Origin: Alphaproteobacteria bacterium
GTDB taxonomy: Bacteria; Pseudomonadota; Alphaproteobacteria; Rhodobacterales; Rhodobacteraceae
Reading direction: 5' to 3'
Length of the DNA stretch: 64,000 nucleotides
Assembly: GCA_030425925.1 (NCBI GenBank)
Contig: JAUHZO010000012.1
Location: 1-64,000, forward strand
Shown piece by piece: positions 57,472 to 64,000 of this stretch. Numbering within the stretch: position 1 is the first letter of the stretch; each line of letters starts with the position of its first letter. A program made the translations under genes and the position numbers. A model generated the notes under the pieces. That model did not search any database and was not told where the DNA came from. It was given only the letters and a program-made list of their open reading frames with translations.

Positions 57472-58308
57472 ATGAAAAAGTGGTATTACATCGGAATGGC
57501 GGCTTGTCTGGCGTCACTGGCGCAGGCCGACCCCAGCCTTGAACGCGGTGCCTACCTGGTCGAAGGCCCGGCAGGCTGCGGCAATTGCCACACGCCGCTG
57601 GGCCCCCAGGGCCCGGTGATGGAGATGAACCTGGCCGGTCGGCTGGTCGAGGATGGCCCGGCCTTCCGCGCCGTGGCGTCCAACCTGACGCAGGCCTCCC
57701 GCATCGCCGGTTGGTCGGATGCGGAACTGGCGCGCGCGATCCGCGAAGGCATCCGCCCCGATGGCTCGGTCATCGGGCCGCCGATGCCGTTTGCCATGTA
57801 TCGCGGCCTGTCCGACGATGACGTGACCAGCATGGTGATGTACCTGCGCACGCTGCCCGCAGTCGACAACGATCCGGGCGAAAGCGTGTACAACATCCCG
57901 CTGCCGCCCGCCTATGGCCCGCCGGTAGAAACCGTGGCGCCTCCGGAGGAGGGCGTGACCGTCGCGTATGGCGCCTACCTTGCCGGGCCGGTGGCGCATT
58001 GCATGGAATGCCATTCGCCCATGGGCGAGCGCGGCCCGATGATCGACACCCATCTGGGCGCGGGCGGGTTCGCGTTTCACGGGCCCTGGGGCGTGTCGGT
58101 GGCCTCCAACATCACACCGCACGAAGACGGGATCGCGGGGTATGCCGACGATGAACTGGCCGCGATGATCACGCAGGGCGTGCGGCCGGACGGATCGCCG
58201 ATGCTGCCGCCGATGCCTTATGGCTACCTGGCGCGAATGACGCCGGACGATCTTTCGGCGGTGATCCTCTACCTGCGGTCGCTGGACCCGCTGCCGGATC
58301 CGAGCTGA
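57472..58308 (+). CDS. Periplasmic dihaem cytochrome c
   Basis: An exported electron carrier of 278 residues. Signal peptide with Lys-Lys and cleavage near AQA|D. Two cytochrome c domains with haem sites CGNCH and CMECH; possible methionine ligands occur in PPMPFAMYR and PPMPYGYLA. The two halves are similar and probably arose by duplication. Dihaem proteins like this often accept electrons from membrane or soluble dehydrogenases. It lies just behind ccmG, whose products mature it. ATG 57472 is preferred to GTG 57442. Confidence 0.92.
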   Translation: MKKWYYIGMAACLASLAQADPSLERGAYLVEGPAGCGNCHTPLGPQGPVMEMNLAGRLVEDGPAFRAVASNLTQASRIAGWSDAELARAIREGIRPDGSVIGPPMPFAMYRGLSDDDVTSMVMYLRTLPAVDNDPGESVYNIPLPPAYGPPVETVAPPEEGVTVAYGAYLAGPVAHCMECHSPMGERGPMIDTHLGAGGFAFHGPWGVSVASNITPHEDGIAGYADDELAAMITQGVRPDGSPMLPPMPYGYLARMTPDDLSAVILYLRSLDPLPDPS

Positions 58309-58312
58309 CCCT

Positions 58313-58438
58313 TCAGAGCGCGCAGGTCGCTTGCGGGGCGTTGGTCTCGCACGCGGCGTCTTTTGTACCCGAAGCCTGCGCGCCGATGACGGCGAGGAGG
58401 GTGAGGACGAGAACCTGAATGAGCGTAAAGGGTTTCAT
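58313..58438 (-). CDS. Small exported protein (41 aa)
   Basis: A frame of 42 codons convergent with the cytochrome gene, four bases apart. The product has a basic start (MKPF), a hydrophobic core (LIQVLVLTLLAVIG) and a probable cleavage after AQA or QAS, leaving about 20 residues with two cysteines (DAACETNAPQATCAL). AAGGAT lies about ten bases before the ATG at 58438. Function unknown. The rest of 58439-58611 shows no gene. Confidence 0.5.
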   Translation of the reverse strand: MKPFTLIQVLVLTLLAVIGAQASGTKDAACETNAPQATCAL

Positions 58439-58611
58439 CTGGGAAAAATCCTTGTCGCGTGTGTAAGTACCATATGGGCGCGCGATCTTGGATTGTCAGG
58501 GGGAAGGGCCGGGGCGACGACGCAAAACAAGGGGTTTCTGCCGCAATCGCAGGCGGTTTCCCGCCAAACGACGCGGTTTTGGGCGGGGTCTTGCCGGGAT
58601 CGGACGCAACG

Positions 58612-58636
58612 AAAAACCCCGCGCCAGGGCGCGGGG
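58612..58636 (-). terminator. Rho-independent terminator of acnA
   Basis: On the minus strand CCCCGCGCC pairs with GGCGCGGGG around a two-base loop and is followed by TTTTT. It lies about 50 bases after the acnA stop. This is the clearest intrinsic terminator in the window. Confidence 0.85.
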
Positions 58637-58648
58637 TCCGGGAGGTAG

Positions 58649-58666
58649 GGTGCGCTATAGCGCACC
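58649..58666. repeat. 18-bp palindrome downstream of acnA
   Basis: GGTGCGCTATAGCGCACC is a perfect palindrome between the acnA stop and its terminator. It might be an RNA processing stem or a protein-binding site. Confidence 0.5.
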
Positions 58667-58685
58667 TTACATCTGCAGGGATCGG

Positions 58686-61445
58686 TTATTCCGCTGCCAC
58701 CGGGGCCTTTGCCAGGTTGCGCAGGACGTAATGCAGCACGCCGCCATGTTCGATGTATTCGATCTCGATGGCGGTATCGATGCGGCACTTCAGGGTGATC
58801 GTCTTCTCGGAGCCGTCGGCATAGGTGATGGTGCAGGGCACCTCGGCCAGCGGGGTCACGCTGTCGAGGCCCGCGATCGCCACGGTTTCGTCCCCGGTCA
58901 GGCCCAGCGTCTTGCGGGTGTCACCGCCGGTGAACTCGAACGGGATCACACCCATGCCCACCAGGTTGGAGCGGTGGATGCGCTCGAAGCTCTCGGCGAT
59001 CACCGCCTTGACACCCAGAAGCGCCGTGCCCTTGGCCGCCCAGTCGCGGCTCGACCCGGCACCGTATTGCTCACCGCCGAAGATCACCAGCGGCACGCCG
59101 GCCTCCTGATAGGCCATGGCCGCCTCGAAGATCGAGGTCTGCTGACCGTCCGGCCCCTTGGTATAGCCGCCCTCGACCCCGTCCAGCATCTCGTTCCGGA
59201 TGCGGATATTGGCGAAGGTGCCGCGCATCATGATCTCGTGATTGCCGCGACGCGACCCGTAAGAGTTGAATTCGCGCGGGGCCACCTGCCGTTCCACCAG
59301 GTACTTGCCGGCGGGCGTGGTGTCCTTGAACGATCCCGCCGGGCTGATGTGGTCGGTGGTGATCATGTCGCCCAGAAGCGCCAGCACACGCGCGCCTTCG
59401 ATGTTCGAGATCGTGCCCGGTTCCGCCCCCATGCCCTGGAAATAGGGCGGGTTCTGCACATAGGTCGACGTGGCGGGCCAGTCATAGGTCTCGGCCTCGG
59501 TGACCTCCACGCCCTGCCACTTCTCGTCGCCCTTGAAGACATCGGCGTATTTCGACTGGAACGCCTCGCGCGTCACGGTCTGTTCCACCAGCTCCGCCAC
59601 TTCCTGCGCGGTGGGCCAGATGTCCTTCAGGAAGACGTCGTTGCCGTCGGAATCCTGGCCCAGCGGATCGTTGACCAGATCGACATTCATGTCGCCCGCC
59701 AGCGCATAGGCCACCACCAGCGGCGGCGAGGCGAGGTAGTTGGCGCGCACATCGGGGCTGATCCGGCCCTCGAAGTTGCGGTTGCCCGACAGGACCGAGG
59801 TGGCGATCAGGTCGTTGTCGTTGATCGCCTTCGAGATTTCGGGCTGCAGCGGGCCGGAATTGCCGATGCAGGTGGTGCAGCCATAGCCCACCAGGTGGAA
59901 GCCGATGGCGTCCAGGTCCTCCTGCAGGCCCGCGGCCTCCAGATAGGCGCTGACGACCTGAGAGCCCGGGGCGAGCGAGGTCTTGACCCACGGCTTGCGG
60001 TTCAGACCCAGCGCGCGCGCCTTGCGCGCCACGAGGCCCGCGCCGATCATGACGTAGGGGTTCGACGTGTTGGTGCAGGAGGTGATCGACGCGATCACGA
60101 CAGAGCCGTCGCGCAGCGTGTAGTCCTCGCCCTCGACCGGCGCGCTCTTGCGCGGGTCCGGGGCGGCGGTGGGGGCAGGGCCCTCTGCGGCCATGTCGGA
60201 CGCGTCCGCATCGGCCGCCACGCCGCGATACGCGTTCACCACATCCATGAAGGCGGGGGCCGCGCGGTCGAGCGGGGTGTAATCCTGCGGCCGCTTGGGG
60301 CCGGAGATGGCGGGCACGATGGTGCCCATGTCCAGCTCCAGCGTGTCGGTATAGACCGGCGCGTAATCGTCGCCGCGCCAGAAGCCGTTTTCCTTGGCAT
60401 AGGCCTCGACCAGCGCGATGCGCGCCTCGTCGCGACCGGTGTTGCGCAGGTAGCGCAGGGTTTCGCCGTCAATGGGGAAGAAGCCGCAGGTCGCGCCGTA
60501 TTCCGGTGCCATGTTGGCGATCGTCGCGCGGTCGGCCAGCGGCAGGCTGTCGAGGCCCGGCCCGTAGAACTCGACGAACTTGCCCACGACGCCCTTGGCG
60601 CGCAGCATCTCGACGACCTTCAGCACCAGGTCGGTGCCGGTGGTGCCTTCGATCATGCTGCCCGTCAGCCTGAAGCCGATCACCTCGGGGATAAGCATCG
60701 AGATCGGCTGGCCCAGCATCGCGGCCTCGGCCTCGATCCCGCCGACACCCCAGCCCAGCACGGCCGCGCCGTTGACCATGGTGGTGTGGCTGTCCGTGCC
60801 CACCAGCGTGTCCGGATAGGCCACGGTCTCGCCCGCCTGATCGGTATCGGTCCAGACGGTCTGGGCGAGGTATTCCAGGTTCACCTGGTGGCAGATGCCG
60901 GTGCCCGGCGGCACCACGCGGAAGTTGTTGAACGCCGACTGGCCCCATTTGAGGAAGGTATAGCGCTCCATGTTGCGCTCGTACTCGCGGTCCACGTTCA
61001 TCTGGAAGGCGCGGGGGTTGCCGAACTCGTCGATCATGACGGAATGGTCGATCACCAGATCGACCGGGTTCAGCGGGTTGATCTTTTGCGGATCGCCGCC
61101 CAGCGCCTTGATCCCGTCGCGCATCGCCGCCAGGTCCACCACCGCCGGCACGCCGGTGAAATCCTGCATCAGCACGCGCGCAGGCCGATAGGCCAGTTCC
61201 CGGTCGCCCTTGCCGCCATTGTCGGCCCAGTCCGAGAACGCCTTGATGTCGTCGACGGTGACGGTCTTGCCGTCCTCGAAGCGCAGCATGTTTTCCAGCA
61301 CCACCTTCAGCGCGGCGGGCAGCCGTGCGAAAGTCCCCAGGCCCGCCGCCTCGGCGGCCGGGATCGAGTAATAGGCGACACTCTGGCCGCCGGCCTCAAG
61401 GGTACGGCGGGTCTTGGCCGTGTCCTGTCCGACAGTGATGGGCAT
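58686..61445 (-). CDS. acnA: Aconitate hydratase A
   Basis: The TCA-cycle enzyme that interconverts citrate and isocitrate, 919 residues. The iron-sulfur cluster cysteines are in ITSCTNTSN and [13 protein letters not shown]. Active-site landmarks are [25 protein letters not shown] and [14 protein letters not shown] linker rich in Ala, Asp and Pro (about residue 400-440) lengthens it slightly relative to E. coli AcnA. AAGGAGG seven bases before ATG 61445 fixes the start. Divergent from the DUF1223 gene across 230 bases. Confidence 0.97.
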   Translation of the reverse strand: MPITVGQDTAKTRRTLEAGGQSVAYYSIPAAEAAGLGTFARLPAALKVVLENMLRFEDGKTVTVDDIKAFSDWADNGGKGDRELAYRPARVLMQDFTGVPAVVDLAAMRDGIKALGGDPQKINPLNPVDLVIDHSVMIDEFGNPRAFQMNVDREYERNMERYTFLKWGQSAFNNFRVVPPGTGICHQVNLEYLAQTVWTDTDQAGETVAYPDTLVGTDSHTTMVNGAAVLGWGVGGIEAEAAMLGQPISMLIPEVIGFRLTGSMIEGTTGTDLVLKVVEMLRAKGVVGKFVEFYGPGLDSLPLADRATIANMAPEYGATCGFFPIDGETLRYLRNTGRDEARIALVEAYAKENGFWRGDDYAPVYTDTLELDMGTIVPAISGPKRPQDYTPLDRAAPAFMDVVNAYRGVAADADASDMAAEGPAPTAAPDPRKSAPVEGEDYTLRDGSVVIASITSCTNTSNPYVMIGAGLVARKARALGLNRKPWVKTSLAPGSQVVSAYLEAAGLQEDLDAIGFHLVGYGCTTCIGNSGPLQPEISKAINDNDLIATSVLSGNRNFEGRISPDVRANYLASPPLVVAYALAGDMNVDLVNDPLGQDSDGNDVFLKDIWPTAQEVAELVEQTVTREAFQSKYADVFKGDEKWQGVEVTEAETYDWPATSTYVQNPPYFQGMGAEPGTISNIEGARVLALLGDMITTDHISPAGSFKDTTPAGKYLVERQVAPREFNSYGSRRGNHEIMMRGTFANIRIRNEMLDGVEGGYTKGPDGQQTSIFEAAMAYQEAGVPLVIFGGEQYGAGSSRDWAAKGTALLGVKAVIAESFERIHRSNLVGMGVIPFEFTGGDTRKTLGLTGDETVAIAGLDSVTPLAEVPCTITYADGSEKTITLKCRIDTAIEIEYIEHGGVLHYVLRNLAKAPVAAE

Positions 61446-61675
61446 GGATGCCTCCTTGCATGAATGGGTGGGCAAAGATGGTGGGTTACACGCTATCTGC
61501 CCCAAGCCCCGACACCGATCAAGGGGGGTGCGTCGTTTTTGTATACCATTGCACACATTTTGACGGGACGCGGAACTGGGGCGGGGATGTCACGCCCTCT
61601 CTCAAAACCTTGATTGGCCATTGAGCGACGCGGTCCTTAGACGTTACAGGCGGGGATCAGACGGAGCGTGCAGAA

Positions 61676-62374
61676 TTGACCGGCATTTCGACCAGATGGA
61701 TCGCCGCGGCCTGGATGGCGCTGGCCTCGGGCCTTGCAGCCGGCGAGAACCCGGTGGTGGTGGAACTGTTCACCTCGCAGGGCTGTTCGTCCTGCCCGCC
61801 CGCCGACCGGCTTCTGGCGGAACTGGCCAGCCGGGATGACGTGATCCCGCTGGCCCTGCATGTGGATTACTGGGATTACATCGGCTGGAAGGACGTGTTC
61901 GGCCAGCCCGCCTTTACCCGGCGGCAAAAGGGCTATGCCCGCGCGGGCGGCTGGCGGACGATCTACACCCCGCAGATGGTGATCAACGGGACCGAGGACG
62001 TGGTAGGCTCGCGCCCGATGAAGCTGGCCGAGATCATCCAGAAACACGGCGCGCTGCCCGACAAGGTCGACCTGGACATCCGCCGCGAGGGCGGACAATT
62101 GCATATCCGCGCCGAGGCGCTGGCCGAGATCGGCCCGTGCGAGATCCACGTCATCCGCTACGAGCCGAAAGAGGCCGTGGACATCCTGCGCGGCGAAAAC
62201 GCCGGGCGGCGCTTTGTCTACACCCATATCGCCCGCGGCTGGGAGGTGGTGGACCGCTGGAACGGCAAGGGCCGCTACGAGACCCGCGTGCCGCTGGCGG
62301 GCACGGCGCCGGTGGTGGTGCTGGTGCAGGGGACGCGCTATGGCTCCATCGTGGCGGCGGCGCGCTTGCGCTGA
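61676..62374 (+). CDS. DUF1223 exported thioredoxin-like protein
   Basis: A protein of 232 residues. The N-terminus is a signal-type helix (WIAAAWMALASGLAAG), followed by the DUF1223 signature VVELFTSQGCSSCPPADRLL, a redox-type CxxC, and then DYWDYIGWKDVF and YTPQMVINGTEDVVGS. The start appears to be TTG 61676; no in-frame ATG precedes the signal peptide. Related proteins are uncharacterised periplasmic or membrane-bound redox proteins. The 3' end overlaps the convergent acyltransferase gene by 37 bases. Confidence 0.85.
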   Translation: MTGISTRWIAAAWMALASGLAAGENPVVVELFTSQGCSSCPPADRLLAELASRDDVIPLALHVDYWDYIGWKDVFGQPAFTRRQKGYARAGGWRTIYTPQMVINGTEDVVGSRPMKLAEIIQKHGALPDKVDLDIRREGGQLHIRAEALAEIGPCEIHVIRYEPKEAVDILRGENAGRRFVYTHIARGWEVVDRWNGKGRYETRVPLAGTAPVVVLVQGTRYGSIVAAARLR

Positions 62375-63291
62375 AGCCGGGCCTGCCGTTCGGGCTTCCA
62401 CCGGCGGTGAATCCAGAACCACTGGCCCGGATCGTCCTCGATGCGCGCCTCCAGCGCCGCGCTGGCCTGGCGCATCATCGCGACCGGGTCGCCATGCGGG
62501 ATCGGCGCGTCAAAGCGGCAGTCGAACCCGTCGCCCCGGCGGATGCCGAAGAACGGCACCAGCAGCGCCCCGGTGCGCAGGGCGATATCGGCGGCCGAGG
62601 TCAGCGTGGGCGCGGGCCGGCCCAGAAAGTCGATGGGCACGCCGGCGCTGTCATAGACATCGAACAGCAGCACCCCCATGCCGCCATCGCGGATATGCTT
62701 CAGCAGCCCCATGGTGCCGCGGCGGCCCTGTTCGAAGACCGGGTCCGACAGCGCGTGCATGTTGGCGGCGTAATGCGCGTTGAAATAGGGGTTCGACATG
62801 GGGCGATACAGCCCGCCGATGCGCCAGCCGCGGGCCACCAGCGCGGCGCGCGGCGCTTCGAAATTGCCGTAATGCCCGGTCAGGAACAGGATCGGACGGC
62901 CCGCGCGCCGGGCCTCTTCCATCGCCGCCACGCCATCGCCGGACAGGGGCGCGTCGCGCATGCGCGCCAGCAGGCCCGCGACATCGTAATTCTCGATCAT
63001 GGTGCGGCCGGCATTGCGGGCGGCGGCGTCGGCGATGCGGGCGTGCATGTCGGCCCCGCGGTCGGGCCAGACATGGGCCAGGTTGGCCAGCGCGCGGTCG
63101 CGCCAGCCCGCGCGCGGCGCGATAACGCGGGCCATCATCCAGCCCATTGCGGCGCTGCGGGTGGACCAGGGCAGCGCCAGCGCGCTGCCGATCAGCGCCC
63201 GGATGGCGCGGTCCGACGCCCAGTCGGCCCAGCTGCCCGTCACGGCGTCCGTGCGCCCGGTTTCCCCTGTTGTGCCCTGCCTGTCCGACAC
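62338..63291 (-). CDS. Lysophospholipid/lipid A acyltransferase (HtrB/LpxL family)
   Basis: A membrane-associated acyltransferase of 317 residues. The catalytic HxxxxE motif is GHYGNFEA, followed by YRPMSNPYFN and RDGGMGVLLFD, as in the HtrB/LpxL/MsbB family that adds secondary acyl chains to lipid A. Near the C-terminus DDPGQWFWIHRRWK matches the family ending. Which acyl chain it transfers is unknown. Convergent with, and overlapping, the DUF1223 gene. Confidence 0.9.
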   Translation of the reverse strand: MSDRQGTTGETGRTDAVTGSWADWASDRAIRALIGSALALPWSTRSAAMGWMMARVIAPRAGWRDRALANLAHVWPDRGADMHARIADAAARNAGRTMIENYDVAGLLARMRDAPLSGDGVAAMEEARRAGRPILFLTGHYGNFEAPRAALVARGWRIGGLYRPMSNPYFNAHYAANMHALSDPVFEQGRRGTMGLLKHIRDGGMGVLLFDVYDSAGVPIDFLGRPAPTLTSAADIALRTGALLVPFFGIRRGDGFDCRFDAPIPHGDPVAMMRQASAALEARIEDDPGQWFWIHRRWKPERQARLQRKRAAATMEP

Positions 63292-63379
63292 GTCCGGCCT
63301 CCTGCCCGTTGTGGCGGTGTAGCAGGTTGGCCGCGCGGCCGGAACACCCGTCCTGCGCGGTGACGCAAGGGCGCGCGGC

Positions 63380-64000
63380 TCACTCCTCGGCGTCGGGGTT
63401 CAGCAGTTCGATCTCGCCCACGGTGACAAGATCGCGGATCGCGCTGACCACCGCGTTCATCGCCTTTTCGCCGACCTTGGGCTTGACCGTGCCCTTGCCA
63501 TCCGCCTCTTCCTACAGCGCGCCGGCCATGCGCTTGGAGATGTTCTGCAGGATGAAATCGGCGGCGCGCCGGTCCTCGTCGCTTTCGGCGGCGGCGATGG
63601 CGGTGGCCAGCACGTCCTGCGGCACGTCGCGGGTGATCTTGGGCACGTCCAGCGCGCTGAGTCGTTCGGGGATGTTGGCGAAGGTAAAGATCGCCTTGCG
63701 CACCGCCTCGGCAAAGCTGGCATCCTGCTCTTCCAGACTGGCCAGCAGGTCGTCCCGCGTGGCGCTGTTGGAATAGTTCAGGATCGCCCCCAGCCGTTCG
63801 TCCGGGCCCGTCTTGAACGCGCGGGCCGGTTCGGCATCGATCTGCGCGGCCAGCGCCAGGCCGATGCGATCCACCGCCTCGGGCGTGACGCCGGTGGTCA
63901 TCGAGACGGCATAGCTGATGCGGCGCGCGCGGTCGCCGGGCAGGCGGGCCAGCACCTGCGCCGCCTTGGCCACGTCGATCCGGCTCATCATCACGGCGGC
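63380..64000 (-). pseudogene. FliG-like motor switch gene, partial, with internal amber
   Basis: The frame enters from the right edge and reads as the middle and C-terminal domains of FliG: VAKAAQVLARLPGDRARRIS and then AAESDEDRRAADFILQNISKRMAGAL. At 63512-63514 it meets TAG, and the same frame continues EEADGKG, KAMNAVVSAIRDL and VGEIELLNPDAEE to TGA at 63380-63382, exactly the end expected for FliG. FliG couples the rotor to the stator and sets rotation direction. A product ending at the amber would lack the last 45 residues. Whether the upstream part is whole cannot be seen here. Confidence 0.7.

Noticed and set aside
58488-61463. 991-codon plus-strand frame opposite acnA
   Set aside because: Antisense shadow; composition is Arg/His/Gly/Ala-rich with no motif.

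Overview
The window is a stretch of alphaproteobacterial chromosome, most likely a member of the Rhodobacterales (roseobacter/Rhodobacteraceae group). The evidence is the high GC content, the dusB-ntrB-ntrC-ntrY-ntrX-trkA-trkH-hfq-hflX gene order, a fused ispDF, an RNase E with a very long acidic insertion, and NtrC/NtrX proteins that lack the GAFTGA loop. Nearly all of it is core housekeeping DNA. No integrase, IS element, CRISPR array, tRNA or rRNA was seen.

Region by region. 1-3.3 kb is a decaying catabolic cassette: a broken short-chain dehydrogenase, a secreted double NTF2-like protein, an intact iron alcohol dehydrogenase, and a remnant of an aldehyde dehydrogenase. 3.3-6.9 kb (minus strand) carries the ispDF-pgpA-cinA operon, a double palindromic terminator, and the ammonium transporter. 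7-19.8 kb is the nitrogen two-component block dusB-ntrBC-ntrYX, an amber-interrupted lipoprotein gene, K+ uptake trkA-trkH, then hfq-hflX. 19.9-24.3 kb holds a kinase and a penicillin-acylase-family hydrolase (minus) and a beta-hydroxyacid dehydrogenase. 24.3-28.6 kb is the leader and gene of RNase E. 28.7-32.7 kb (minus) carries tusA and a pepN-SDR-membrane protein operon. 32.9-34.8 kb has a photolyase coupled to a DUF2256 protein, then a tiny membrane protein gene. 34.8-41.3 kb (minus) is a two-gene RND exporter. 41.6-45.1 kb is yfgM-bamB-der. 45.2-50.1 kb holds a TspO-like protein, serS, a trypsin-like protease and a pentapeptide-repeat membrane protein. 50.2-54.5 kb is yajC-secD-secF with two followers. 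54.6-58.3 kb is ccmABCDG plus a dihaem cytochrome c. 58.3-64 kb holds acnA, a DUF1223 protein, a lipid A type acyltransferase, and the 3' part of a FliG-like gene that runs off the right edge.

The most unusual object is the RND membrane-fusion protein at 38598-41291. Its coiled-coil hairpin consists of 18 fourteen-residue repeats going up, each with a proline at position 3, and 18 fourteen-residue repeats coming down, nearly all starting with glycine. That is many times the usual hairpin length. Its partner permease carries two apparent extra membrane helices. Other points of interest are two copies of a roughly 171-nt intergenic palindromic element with compensatory changes between copies; three otherwise intact reading frames each stopped by one TAA or TAG codon, one of them exactly at a catalytic lysine; and several genes shorter than 70 codons that standard length cut-offs would miss. 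Function calls rest on recognised motifs and remembered family features. No database search was run.
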